Assembly: GCF_002223055.1 (NCBI RefSeq)
Contig: NZ_NKFL01000007.1
Span: forward strand, 620,001-684,000
Source: Burkholderia sp. HI2500
GTDB taxonomy: Bacteria > Pseudomonadota > Gammaproteobacteria > Burkholderiales > Burkholderiaceae
Reading direction: 5' to 3'
Length of the DNA stretch: 64,000 nt
The position numbers and the translations under genes are program-made. Shown here one piece after another: positions 1-9,975 of this stretch; within the stretch, counting starts at the first letter, position 1; every line of letters starts with the position of its first letter. The notes beneath the pieces are model-generated. The model was not told where the DNA came from and did no database searches. It saw only the letters and a program-made list of their open reading frames with translations.

Positions 1-1006
<1,006 letters not shown>

Positions 1007-1045
1007 TCACGAACACCCGGTGGGGTTCGCGAGCTGCCCGGGATC

Positions 1046-1363
1046 TCAGGCGGCCTGGCGGGACGCGCCGGTATCGGCCTCGAGGACGCCCATGACGTCC
1101 TCCTCGCGCATGACGAGGAGTTCCTCGCCATCGACCTTGACGGTCTGGCCCGCGTATTTGCCGAAGAGAACCTGGTCACCCGCTTTCAACTGGAGCGCGC
1201 GAAGCGTTCCATCCTGCAGCAGCCGGCCACTGCCGACCGCGACGACTTCACCCTGCTCGGGCTTTTCCGCGGCCGAATCGGGAATCACGATGCCCGAGGC
1301 CGTCGTCCGCTGCGTTTCGATTCGCTTGACGATAACCCGGTCGTAGAGGGGACGAATCTGCAT
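1046..1363 (-). CDS. groES: Co-chaperonin GroES
   Basis: Ten-kilodalton lid of the GroEL cage. The protein is 105 residues and starts [10 protein letters not shown]. It carries the usual mobile-loop region ([19 protein letters not shown]) and the [14 protein letters not shown] end, then a short extra tail ([10 protein letters not shown]) that makes it slightly longer than the common 96-97 residues. Two in-frame ATGs lie close together. The one at 1363 is preferred because AGGAG sits six bases before it, while the one at 1369 directly abuts that ribosome site. It is cotranscribed with groEL. The 208 bases upstream show neither a CIRCE inverted repeat nor a convincing sigma-32 promoter; a short palindrome, aacaaattgtt, lies at 1520-1530. 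Confidence 0.95.
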   Translation of the reverse strand: MQIRPLYDRVIVKRIETQRTTASGIVIPDSAAEKPEQGEVVAVGSGRLLQDGTLRALQLKAGDQVLFGKYAGQTVKVDGEELLVMREEDVMGVLEADTGASRQAA

Positions 1364-1571
1364 TCTCATCTCCTGAGCGATTAAAGGATCGAAAAAGGAA
1401 TCCGCCTGCCGGGCATGGCGACGCAAGCGCCGCTGCCGGGCAGCCGTGCCACTGTCTGGCGGAAAGCGAAATAGAGGTGCTGGTCGCCCGCTTCAAGGGG
1501 GGCGAAATCGGCTCTTTGTAACAAATTGTTTCATCCCGCCAAGACGATGGCCGTGGCCGTCCCGCCGCCGC

Positions 1572-3902
1572 TCACGCCTGCCTGGCCGTGGCCTGCGCCG
1601 CCAGCGCGGCCCGCTCGATCCAGCGGATGGCCGGCGCATCCTGCTCGCCCGGCGCGGGCTTGCCGATCAGGAAGCCCTGCACCTCGCGGCAGCCGGCATC
1701 GGTGATGCACGCCAGTTGCTCCTCCGTCTCGACGCCTTCCGCGACGGTCGTCACGCCGAGGCGCTTGCCGAGATCGGCCACCGTGCGCACGACGGCCGCG
1801 CAGTCCGGGCGCGTGACCGCATCGCGCACGAAGCTGCCGTCGATCTTGATCTTGTCGAACGGGAACGCGCGCAGATGCGCGAGCGACGAGAAGCCGGTGC
1901 CGAAGTCATCGAGGGCGACGCGCACGCCCATCGAACGCAGTGCGCGCAGGTCCGCGATGGCCTTGCCCTCGTCGTGCAGCAGCGCGGTTTCCGTCACCTC
2001 GATTTCCAGCCGGTCGGGCGCGAGGCCCGCGCCGGCCAGCGCCGCCGCTAAGGTCGGCGCAATCGTGCCGTGGCCGAGCTGCCCCGCCGACACGTTGACG
2101 GCAACGCGCGCACCGTCGGGCCAGCGCGCCGCCTCCCGGCAGGCCTGCTCGAGCACGAAGCGGCCGAGCCGGTCGATCAGGCCGCCGCGCTCGGCCACCG
2201 GAATGAAGCAGCCCGGCGAAATCCAGCCGGTGCGCGGATGATGCCAGCGCAGCAGCGCCTCGCGCGCCGTGATCTGGCGGGTGAGGACATCGACGATCGG
2301 CTGGTAGAACACGTACAGCCCCTGGTTCTCGTCCAGCGCGACGCGCAGCTTCGATTCGAGCGCGACCCGCTCCTGCGCGCTCGATTCCATGTCCGGCGAG
2401 AACATCCGGTAGGTGCCCTTCCCGGCTTTCTTGGCCGCATAGAGCGCCATGTCCGCGCGGGACAGCAGCGCGCCGGCGTCGTTGCCGTGATGCGGCGCCA
2501 GCACGCAGCCGATCGATGCCCCGATGCGGAACGGCCGGTCGGGCGACGGCGCATAGGGGGCGACGAGCGTGTCGACGAGCCGCGCGGCCGCACCCATCGC
2601 GCGGTCCGCGTCGGTGTCGCGCAGCAGCACCGCGAATTCGTCGCCGCCGATGCGCCCCAGCATCATCCCCGGCTCGGGGCACTGCCCGCGCAGGCGCTCC
2701 GCGACCTGGCGCAGCACCGCGTCGCCGGCCGAATGCCCGCACGCGTCGTTGATCAGCTTGAAGCCGTCGAGGTCGATGAAAAGCAGCGCGAGCAGCTTGT
2801 CCGAGCGGCGCAGGCTCGCGTCGAATTCGGCCAGGAAGGTCGCGCGGTTCGGCAGGCCGGTGAGCGAATCGTGATGCGCGAGCTGGTGAATGCGCGCCTC
2901 CGCCTCGGCCTGCTGCGTGACGATCGACCACGACAGCATCGGGCCGATGTAGCGCCCCTGGGCGTCGCGCACGGCCGAGACCTGGATGTCGAGCACTTCC
3001 GGCCCGAGCGGAATGCGGGCGCGATGCGGCAGGTTCGCCGGATCGGCGAGCAGGCGGCGCTGGTGCTGCGGGTGCGGGTGGAAGAAGTCGATCGACGCGC
3101 CAAGCGCGTCGTCCGCGCGGATCGGCAGCAGGTGCTCGATCGAGCGCAGCAGGTTGCGCGACGTCGCGTTCAGGTAGTTGATGCGGAACGTCTCCGGGTC
3201 GGCCGTCATCACGGCCACCGGCATGTCGTCGATCATCCGCATCAGCCGCGTCTGCGCCTGCTCGCGCAGACGCGATTCGTCCTGCGCGTCGACGGTGCGC
3301 AGGACGCTCCGGTAGTTGACGGAGATGACGGCGATCAGCGACGCCGACACGAAGGCCATGTTGACCGCGGTGGCGACGAGCGTCGGCTGGCCGGTCGAGA
3401 TGAAGAACACGATGAACGCGACGTTGACGATCAAGGCCACGCTCAGCGCGGCCGTCCGCAGGTACATCAGGCTGAAGACGCAACCGATCATCGTGATCGC
3501 CATGTAGAACGCCACCTGGGCCTTTTGCCACGCATCGCCGTACGGGAACAGCAGCAGCGCCCAGGTGGTGAACGTCACCGCGACCGGGATCACCAGCCAG
3601 TTCGTAACCGTGAGCGCACGCATCACGGTGTCCGGCGTCGGCTCCAGCAGCCGGGTGCGGTGCCAGTGCAGCAGCCGCGCGAGCGCGGCGAGCGTCATCG
3701 CGGCCGGCATCGCGACCGACAGCCACCACGGCGTGCTGCCGAGGTGCGTGACGGCAAGGCTCCAGGTGCTCGAGATGAGGATCAGGTACGACACCGGGAT
3801 CTGGCCGGCGAATACCCGGTATTGCGCCGCGAGCAGGTCCGGGTTCCGGGCCGGCGCCGCGAGGCTTGCCAGTCTTGCCATCCGTGCGTAGAGGATTTTC
3901 AT
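1572..3902 (-). CDS. Membrane PAS-GGDEF-EAL cyclic-di-GMP enzyme
   Basis: A 776-residue inner-membrane signalling protein. Residues 35-195 hold about six hydrophobic segments, a PAS-like domain lies at about 220-330, a GGDEF domain at about 340-500 (GGDEF itself at 419-423) and an EAL domain at about 515-765 (EAL at 548-550). The EAL domain keeps the expected active-site motifs, including VNVS, EVTET, DDFGTGFSS, KIKID, AEGVET and QGFLIGKP, so phosphodiesterase activity is likely. The GGDEF signature is canonical, but no RxxD inhibitory site lies before it. The protein could therefore make, degrade or do both with cyclic-di-GMP. The ATG at 3902 is chosen because the membrane region starts directly after it. 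Its gene lies 53 bases after another GGDEF-EAL gene in the same direction. Confidence 0.93.
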   Translation of the reverse strand: MKILYARMARLASLAAPARNPDLLAAQYRVFAGQIPVSYLILISSTWSLAVTHLGSTPWWLSVAMPAAMTLAALARLLHWHRTRLLEPTPDTVMRALTVTNWLVIPVAVTFTTWALLLFPYGDAWQKAQVAFYMAITMIGCVFSLMYLRTAALSVALIVNVAFIVFFISTGQPTLVATAVNMAFVSASLIAVISVNYRSVLRTVDAQDESRLREQAQTRLMRMIDDMPVAVMTADPETFRINYLNATSRNLLRSIEHLLPIRADDALGASIDFFHPHPQHQRRLLADPANLPHRARIPLGPEVLDIQVSAVRDAQGRYIGPMLSWSIVTQQAEAEARIHQLAHHDSLTGLPNRATFLAEFDASLRRSDKLLALLFIDLDGFKLINDACGHSAGDAVLRQVAERLRGQCPEPGMMLGRIGGDEFAVLLRDTDADRAMGAAARLVDTLVAPYAPSPDRPFRIGASIGCVLAPHHGNDAGALLSRADMALYAAKKAGKGTYRMFSPDMESSAQERVALESKLRVALDENQGLYVFYQPIVDVLTRQITAREALLRWHHPRTGWISPGCFIPVAERGGLIDRLGRFVLEQACREAARWPDGARVAVNVSAGQLGHGTIAPTLAAALAGAGLAPDRLEIEVTETALLHDEGKAIADLRALRSMGVRVALDDFGTGFSSLAHLRAFPFDKIKIDGSFVRDAVTRPDCAAVVRTVADLGKRLGVTTVAEGVETEEQLACITDAGCREVQGFLIGKPAPGEQDAPAIRWIERAALAAQATARQA

Positions 3903-3955
3903 GTGAGCCTGCCGGCGGCAACCCGGGGGCGGGCTGCCGTGTCCGGCGTCGAGGG

Positions 3956-6055
3956 TTACCCGCGCGGATCCGGGTCGAGATCGGCCGCGACGGCCGATTC
4001 GGACGCAGGAACCGCCGTGCGGACGCGGTTGCCGCCGGTCAGCGCAATCTGCCCGCTGCCGACGATCTCGTTGAGGGGGGCGGGCCTGCCGAGCAGGAAG
4101 CCCTGCGCTTCGTCGCAGCCTTCGTCGGCCAGCAGCGCCAGCTGGTCGTGCGTCTCGATGCCTTCGGCCAGGATCGGAATGCCCAGGCTCTTGCCGAGCG
4201 CGAGCACGGCGCGGATGATCGCGCGATCCTGCGGTTTCGCTTCCGCGTCCGCGACGAACGACTGGTCGAGCTTGATGCGGTCGAACGGGAACGAGCGCAG
4301 CGTGTCGAGCGACGAATAGCCGGTACCGAAATCGTCGAGCGCGATGCTCACGCCCAGCGCCTTGATCTGCCGCAGCGTGTCCAGCGCACGCTCGCGGCTG
4401 GCGAAGATCGTCGATTCGGTCAGCTCCAGCTGCAGGCGCGACGCCGGCAGGCGGGTGGCTTCGAGCACGTCCGCCACGAGCGCCGTCAGGTCCGCGTGCA
4501 TGAACTGCACGGCCGATACGTTCACCGCGACCGCATAGGGCGGCTCCCACGTGGCCGCCCGCGCGCAGGCCTCGCGCAGCACCCAGGCGCCGATGTCCAG
4601 GATCACGCCGTTTTCCTCGGCGAGCGGAATGAACTCGGCGGGCGGAATCGTGCCGAGCGTCGCGTGCTGCCAGCGCAGCAGCGCCTCGTAGCCGCGGATC
4701 TCGCCGGTCGCGAGCGACGTCTGCACCTGGTAGTGGATGCTCAGCTGGTTGTCGGCCACCGCGCGGCGCAGGTCGGCCGCGAGGCTGCGGCGCGCGCGGA
4801 CGATCAGGTCCATCGCCGGCTCGTAGAAGCAGATCGATTGCGCGATGCTGCCCTTCGCGCGGTACATCGCGAGGTCCGCGTTGTTGATGAGGATGGCCTT
4901 GGTGGCCGCGTCGTCCGGATAGATGGCGACGCCGAAGCTCGCACCCGGCACGACCTCGTAGTCGTCCAGCCTGACCGGCTTGTAGAGTGCCGGCTCGAGC
5001 CGTTCGAGCAGATCCATCAGGCGCGTGTCGTCGTCCATCCGGCAAAGCGCCGCGAATTCGTCGCCGCCGATGCGGGCGACGAATTCACCTTCGCGCAGCA
5101 GGTTCGTCATGCGGCGCGCGAGGATGCGCAGCACCTCGTCGCCGGCGTGGTGGCCGCGCAGGTCGTTGATTTCCTTGAAGCGGTTCAGGTCGATGCCGAT
5201 CAGCGCGAGCTTCGTGCGTTGTTCCTGCGCAAGCGCGATTTCGAGGTCGAGCCGCTCGTTGAAGCTGGCCCGGTTGGGCAGGCCGGTCAGCATGTCGCTC
5301 AGCGCCAGCCGGCGCAGGTGTTCGAGCGATTCGGCCCGCACGTTGCTGTCGATCACGTAGCTCACGAGCCCCGTGCAGACGATCACGAGCGACGTGCCCG
5401 CGACCGCCAGCGCCAGCGGACGCATCTCGCTCATGTCGGTCCAGTTGCCGTCGAGCATCAGCGGCGTGATGCGCAGCGCGGACATCCCGGTGAAATGCAA
5501 CGCGAGGATCGCGAGCGACAGCACGCCGGCCATCTGGTTGACGGCGTGCGGCGACGGCCGCATCGCGAGGTGCAGCGCGAGCGCGGCGAGCGTCATCGCC
5601 AGGACCACCGACGCGACCAGGTAGCCGACGTCCCACGACACGATCCCCTCGACCCGCCACGCGAGCATGCCGGTGTAGTGCATCAGCACGATCGCCACGC
5701 CGACGATCGCGCCGCCGAGCGCGGGCGCGACCTTGACGATGCGACAGGTCGTCAGCGCGAAGCCGATCGTGCTGCCCACGACCGCGATGAGCAGCGACAC
5801 GAGCGTGAGCGGCAGGTTGAAGTGCACGGGCGCGCCGGCGTCGAAGCCGAGCATCGCGATGAAGTGCGTGCACCAGATCGCCACGCCGGCCGAAATGGCC
5901 GTCAGCACCTGCCAGCCGAGCCGCTGCGTGCCGGAGGTGTTCACCGTGCGCTGGAACAGGCGCGCGGTGACCCACGAGCCGCCTCCGCACAGCAGTGCGG
6001 CAAGCAACACCAGCCAGTGGTTGTGCCGATGAACGATGCACCCGAAAACTGTCAC
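3956..6055 (-). CDS. MHYT-GGDEF-EAL cyclic-di-GMP protein
   Basis: A 699-residue membrane protein with an N-terminal MHYT sensor. Its motifs are CTHFIAMLGF near residue 63, LMHYTGM near 125 and LHFTGM near 187. MHYT domains are thought to bind a metal and sense a diatomic gas or redox state. A GGDEF domain follows (GGDEF at 330-334), then an EAL domain (YEALLRW) with NVSAVQF, ELTES, DDFGTGYSS, AEGIET and QGFLLGRP intact. The inhibitory-site position reads REGE rather than RxxD. The GTG at 6055 is chosen because AAAGG lies five bases before it and the MHYT region begins at once; an in-frame ATG at 6097 is the alternative. It probably forms an operon with the downstream GGDEF-EAL gene. Confidence 0.92.
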   Translation of the reverse strand: MTVFGCIVHRHNHWLVLLAALLCGGGSWVTARLFQRTVNTSGTQRLGWQVLTAISAGVAIWCTHFIAMLGFDAGAPVHFNLPLTLVSLLIAVVGSTIGFALTTCRIVKVAPALGGAIVGVAIVLMHYTGMLAWRVEGIVSWDVGYLVASVVLAMTLAALALHLAMRPSPHAVNQMAGVLSLAILALHFTGMSALRITPLMLDGNWTDMSEMRPLALAVAGTSLVIVCTGLVSYVIDSNVRAESLEHLRRLALSDMLTGLPNRASFNERLDLEIALAQEQRTKLALIGIDLNRFKEINDLRGHHAGDEVLRILARRMTNLLREGEFVARIGGDEFAALCRMDDDTRLMDLLERLEPALYKPVRLDDYEVVPGASFGVAIYPDDAATKAILINNADLAMYRAKGSIAQSICFYEPAMDLIVRARRSLAADLRRAVADNQLSIHYQVQTSLATGEIRGYEALLRWQHATLGTIPPAEFIPLAEENGVILDIGAWVLREACARAATWEPPYAVAVNVSAVQFMHADLTALVADVLEATRLPASRLQLELTESTIFASRERALDTLRQIKALGVSIALDDFGTGYSSLDTLRSFPFDRIKLDQSFVADAEAKPQDRAIIRAVLALGKSLGIPILAEGIETHDQLALLADEGCDEAQGFLLGRPAPLNEIVGSGQIALTGGNRVRTAVPASESAVAADLDPDPRG

Positions 6056-6572
6056 CAAAACCTTTCTTCCCCTATCCGTCGCATGGGCCGATGCCATGCC
6101 CGATCGACGCAGCGGGGGGCAATGCCGCTTCGATCAGGCGCGCCCTCCAGATATCGGCATGTGATGAATAAACTGAACGCCGCGTGGCCGGGCGCAAACG
6201 ATTGCACGACAGATATTTTTTTGGGAAAAAGTGCCGGAACGAGACGGGATGGGGGAAAGGAGATTCGGGCTGCGGCGGAGGCCGAGCACATCGCGCTCGA
6301 ATGGCACACCACCGGACAGGTGATCGATTGGACGGAACGCGTTCCGACGAACGGCGCGACGGGTGACGCGTCGCGGCGAGATCAGCAGGATAGACGGCGA
6401 GTGTCGTGAAAGCCGGCCGCCAAAAAATCGACCGCCTGCAATCGCAGGCGGTCGATCAACGGCTGCCCTTCATTCGCCCGGGCGTCACGTGGCTTCGACC
6501 GGTTCGCCCTTCGCCGAAGCGAAGGGTTCACCACGCGCGCGCCGGGCGTTCAATGCGCTCACACAACCGCCA
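6056..6572. other. Intergenic region, promoter side of the MHYT gene and 3' side of the protease gene
   Basis: There is no credible gene in these 517 bases. The left part must hold the promoter of the leftward MHYT-GGDEF-EAL gene. The right part holds the protease terminator at 6422-6456 and a second perfect hairpin at 6507-6526 (cccttcgc / gcgaaggg with a four-base loop). Confidence 0.6.
6422..6456 (-). terminator. Rho-independent terminator of the metalloprotease gene
   Basis: A perfect 13-base-pair stem pairs 6427-6439 with 6444-6456 around a four-base loop. Read on the minus strand it is followed directly by a run of T (aaaaaa at 6422-6427 on the plus strand). It lies about 115 bases beyond the protease stop codon. 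Confidence 0.9.
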
Positions 6573-8270
6573 TCAATTCACTCCGACCGCACTCCACGCG
6601 CGAGCGACCGCCGCGCTTTCGGCCGAGTTCGTGCCATACAGGTCGTTCGCCGCCTGGATCGACGCACGACGCGCGTTCGGGTAGCTGGAGTTGGCGTTCA
6701 GATACACGGTCAGCGTCCGGTACCAGATCTTCCCGGCCTTCTCGCGGCCCACGCCGCTGAAGGTCGTGTCGCCGTTGCACACCAGTTGCGCCTTCGTCAG
6801 GCCGGTATCGGTCGACGGCACCGTCGGGCCTTCCGCGAGCAGGTAGAACAGGCGGTTGCCGACGCCCGACGTGAAATGCGGATCGTGGCGCGGATTCGAC
6901 CACGAGAATCCGCCGGACGGGTAACAGCTGAACGACCGGCCGTCGAGATCCTGCTTGTACATCTTGCGCAGGCCGCCGCTCACCACGCGCGCACCGATCA
7001 CGTAGTTGCCGGGATCGTTCGGGTTGTTGGCGTAGTACTTCACGAGCGTGCCGAAGATGTCGGACGTCGACTCGTTCAGGCCGCCCGCGTCACCCGAGTA
7101 GTTCAGGTTGGCCGTGGCCTCGGTCACGCCGTGACTCATCTCGTGTCCGGCGACGTCCACCGACACGACCGGTTTCGGCAGGCTGGTGCCGGGTTGGCCG
7201 TCTCCATACACCATCACGTGCGAATCCAGCCATGCCGCATTCGCGCCGGTCGTGCCGCTGCCCGTGTTGAACACCACGTGTGCATAGCTCTTCACGCCGC
7301 GGCCGTCATTGAAGATGCCGTTGCGGTTGTGCGTCGTCTTGTAGTAGTCCCAAGTCAGCGCGAGACCATAGTCGATGTCGGCGGCGACTGTCTGCCGGTC
7401 GGTGGTCGTATTGTTGCCCCACACGTTCGTGCTGCTCGTGAAGATCGGCAGGTCGGTCGCCTGCTCGACGTCGTCCGAGGTCAGCCCGCGGCCGTCGTAG
7501 ACCGAGCCGGAGCCACGGCTCGGATCGAGCATCCGGTACGCGTTCGTGCCCGTCTGGTCCGTGGTGAGCGTCAGGTTGCCGTAGTACAACGAGCGGCCGG
7601 TGCCGGTCGCGGCCGCCGTCTTGATCAGGTCCTGCGCGTCGAGCACGGTGCCGGTGCGCGCATCGACGTAGTACAGCACCGCGTCGCCATGCACATCGGT
7701 CGCCTTGCCGTACACGCGCACCGCGTAGGCCAGCGTCGGCGTGACGTCGCGTGCGAACACGACGAGTTCCGCGTCATCGACGCGGCGCACGTCCGAGTTG
7801 AAACGCGCGGCCGCGATGCGCTTGACCCGGGCAGCGCCGATGTCGGGTGGGTTGCGTACGACCGCGCGGTCGCCGACCTTGCCGATCGTGCCGGCGAGAC
7901 TGATCGGCGCGAGCTGGGTCACGCTCGCCTGCTTCAACTGCCCCTTGCTCGAATGGACGACCACGTCGCCCCCGATCACGGGCAGGCCCGCGTAGAAGCG
8001 GTCGAACCGCACGTGCTCAGTGCCGTCGGGGTCGACGATCACGTCGCGCACCTGGAACTGATCGCCATCCGCCGGCGCGCTCGCCTGCGGCCCTGCGAAC
8101 TTCAACGTGCGTGCTGCGCCGCCGGCTGCGAGGCTGAAGGCGGACGGGTTCTGCTGGATCAGTTGCAGTGCCTTGTCGACCGTAGCCGACGGGTCGCCGG
8201 CCTGGGCAAAAGCACTGAGACTCGCGACGGTAATCGCGGAGATGGACAGCAGACGAGACAGTTTCTTCAT
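6573..8270 (-). CDS. zmpA: Secreted zinc metalloprotease, M4 family, ZmpA-like
   Basis: A 565-residue preproenzyme of the thermolysin family. A signal peptide covers about residues 1-24 (ending SAFAQA), followed by FTP and PepSY-type propeptide regions to about 215 and then the catalytic domain. The zinc and catalytic residues HEMSH are at 376-380, and the downstream ligand is in GGLNESTSD (Glu400). Secreted M4 enzymes of this kind degrade host matrix and immune proteins. The size fits the B. cenocepacia ZmpA precursor, and the neighbourhood of aidA and flp genes fits the replicon that carries zmpA. The paralogue ZmpB cannot be excluded from sequence alone. The gene stands alone, with its own terminator and two upstream inverted repeats. 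Confidence 0.85.
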   Translation of the reverse strand: MKKLSRLLSISAITVASLSAFAQAGDPSATVDKALQLIQQNPSAFSLAAGGAARTLKFAGPQASAPADGDQFQVRDVIVDPDGTEHVRFDRFYAGLPVIGGDVVVHSSKGQLKQASVTQLAPISLAGTIGKVGDRAVVRNPPDIGAARVKRIAAARFNSDVRRVDDAELVVFARDVTPTLAYAVRVYGKATDVHGDAVLYYVDARTGTVLDAQDLIKTAAATGTGRSLYYGNLTLTTDQTGTNAYRMLDPSRGSGSVYDGRGLTSDDVEQATDLPIFTSSTNVWGNNTTTDRQTVAADIDYGLALTWDYYKTTHNRNGIFNDGRGVKSYAHVVFNTGSGTTGANAAWLDSHVMVYGDGQPGTSLPKPVVSVDVAGHEMSHGVTEATANLNYSGDAGGLNESTSDIFGTLVKYYANNPNDPGNYVIGARVVSGGLRKMYKQDLDGRSFSCYPSGGFSWSNPRHDPHFTSGVGNRLFYLLAEGPTVPSTDTGLTKAQLVCNGDTTFSGVGREKAGKIWYRTLTVYLNANSSYPNARRASIQAANDLYGTNSAESAAVARAWSAVGVN

Positions 8271-8310
8271 GTAATCCCCCGGCTTATAAGTGGGTGATGT
8301 TCGAGGAATG

Positions 8311-8331
8311 CATCAAGTACAGACTTTGATG
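8311..8331. promoter_or_regulatory. Inverted repeat CATCAA-N9-TTGATG upstream of the metalloprotease
   Basis: A perfect dyad lies 41-61 bases upstream of the protease ATG, where a repressor or activator could act. The spacer contains gtacag. It does not match the CTGT-N8-ACAG lux-box pattern. Its role as an operator is inferred from position and symmetry only. Confidence 0.4.
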
Positions 8332-8395
8332 TAAGACATGTCACGAACCGCAGAGGGATGCTAGAGGGTCATTTTTATAATTACAAGATATTTTC

Positions 8396-8418
8396 TGACA
8401 GTTTATTTTTTACTGTCA
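8396..8418. promoter_or_regulatory. Inverted repeat TGACAGT-N9-ACTGTCA
   Basis: Seven-base perfect arms flank an AT-rich spacer, 126-148 bases upstream of the protease ATG and inside the AT-rich stretch. It could be a transcription-factor site. Its half-sites point the opposite way to a lux box, so it is not counted as a cep box. Confidence 0.4.
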
Positions 8419-8908
8419 TCGTCGTTAATCGAGTCATTGTTTGGTGAGAAATTTGAAATGATCTCGTCGGCCGCGATGGCGGGATCGACAAGGTTGCATC
8501 GGGGGAATGTGTCGGAGAGGCTGGCGCTGCCTGGGAAAGACCGCGCGTGGCGCGGGTCGGGCAGGACGAATGAGGTAAAGCCGGGGGTAATGCTCCAGAC
8601 ACTAGTTGCTTTATTAAATATTTATTTTGATTGTTGCCATTGCCGGCGCGCCAATGAAACTTTTAATGGCCGTTCGATTCTCGATTTTGACGACAATGCC
8701 TTTGAATTCGTAGTGAAAACCTGCCGAGCGGCGCACGAGGTAATGCTTTCTACGAATCTTTCGCTTGAGCGGCGCGGCGCAACCCATCGGATGTGCACGT
8801 CACACGTTCTCTTGCATCGGAAGGCTCATGCCCAGTCAGCGGTTGCGCACGCGGTTGTTGCCGAGGAACGCGCGTGCGGCCGATGCACTATTCACTGACG
8901 TCCGCTGC

Positions 8909-9465
8909 CTAGCCGGCCCTCACCTTGAACCGCACCACCAGCCACGTCAGCGCGCCCAGCACGAACACGGCGAGCGTCCACGTGCCGCCGTGGTGCTGCA
9001 GCACCGCGGCCGTCGCCGCGATGCCCGCCAGTCCTTGCTGCAGGAAACCGCACAACGCCATCGCATGCGCGCCGTGTTCGTGCGCATTGCTGACGGCGGT
9101 CGCCATGCTGTTGGGAAACAGCACCGCCTGGCCAAAAATCGCGAGGCAATACAGCGCGATGAAGATCCACAGGCCGCCGAAATGATCCAGCCGGCCACCC
9201 AGCCAGGACGCCAGCATCAACGTGGTTGCGAGCGCAACCAGCGCGGCACCGGCAGCGCCGCGCCGATCACATAGGCGGAGATGGACAACTCGGCGCCGCC
9301 TTGCGTCATCTTCAGTTCGCGCATGACGACAGGCAGTGACGGCAGGTACACCGTCGTCGCCATTTGCGCCATGAAGACGACCAGGCAGGCCAGCGCCATC
9401 AGCGACGCAGTCGACGCGGCCGGTTCGCACGGTGTACCGGCGGCAAGAACGGGTTTGTCGCTCAT
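8909..9465 (-). pseudogene. Remnant of an MFS drug-efflux transporter (Bcr/CflA type)
   Basis: The first 75 or so residues, from an ATG at 9465, look like the start of a Bcr/CflA-type multidrug transporter (LVVFMAQMATTVYLPSLPVV and GAELSISAYVIG). Near 9240-9265 the frame breaks, and a different frame continues with the last three or so helices of the same kind of protein (LVALATTLMLASWLGGRL to the VRFKVRAG end). The middle, roughly 200 residues of a normal 400-residue transporter, is missing. Short similar sequences (gcggcgctg and gccgcgctg on the minus strand) sit at the join, which suggests deletion by slippage. The product is almost certainly non-functional. Confidence 0.8.
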
Positions 9466-9975
9466 GCCAGCCCCCGATTCGCTCGAGACGCGGGCCTGGC
9501 CGTTACCCATCCGTGCACACATGACGGGTTGCCGTCACGGGTGCTACGCACATGCATGCTGTCCCGCAACCCGGGTTCGGTCGCCATCGTTTCTCTCTCT
9601 TGATCTTGTCGGGGTTGGCCGCCGCGGTGTGCGGCAGGATTGTCGTGGCTGGTCGTACAAAGGCGCAGGCAGCGAACAGCCGACTTCGATGTCACATTCA
9701 AACGGCCATTGCGGGACGCCGAGACTACCCGGCCCGGACACGTCTGCTCGCCCCCCCGATACAGGCGCTGCCGGCACGCCGCGCCGCGTAATCACGTGTA
9801 ATCGATTCTGGAAAAAAACGGTCCTATATTGGCGTCACTCTTTCGCCATGCGCCTGACTTCAGGCGGGTCGAACAGAGCCAATCAAGCGCCGGTCGCCGT
9901 TCGATCAACCTCGAGACTGACGGGGGAGAATTCAACGCTCCCGTGCGTAACGTTCGAATCAATCAGGAGAGCATC
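9466..9975. other. Intergenic region between the MFS remnant and the orphan 364-residue gene
   Basis: No gene is supported in these 510 bases. The right end should contain the promoter of the gene starting at 9976. A direct repeat of gtaatc flanks a cacgtg palindrome near 9790, but no factor could be assigned. Confidence 0.55.

Larger units (their letters stand above)
8271..8908. other. AT-richer intergenic region upstream of the metalloprotease
   Basis: These 638 bases separate the protease start from the decayed MFS gene. The composition is clearly more AT-rich than the flanks around 8370-8430 and 8610-8700. Open frames here have no recognisable family, codon pattern or ribosome site, and I call none. 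Two inverted repeats close to the protease gene are listed separately. Confidence 0.6.

Noticed and set aside
1364..1571. CIRCE or heat-shock promoter before groES
   Set aside because: No TTAGCACTC-N9-GAGTGCTAA element and no good sigma-32 hexamers could be seen.
8437..8898. Open frame of 153 codons in the protease upstream region
   Set aside because: No family resemblance, low-complexity ending, no ribosome site, and it runs through AT-rich control DNA.
9462..9701. 79-codon frame on the minus strand ahead of the MFS remnant
   Set aside because: No recognisable domain, and it overlaps the remnant's start in another frame.
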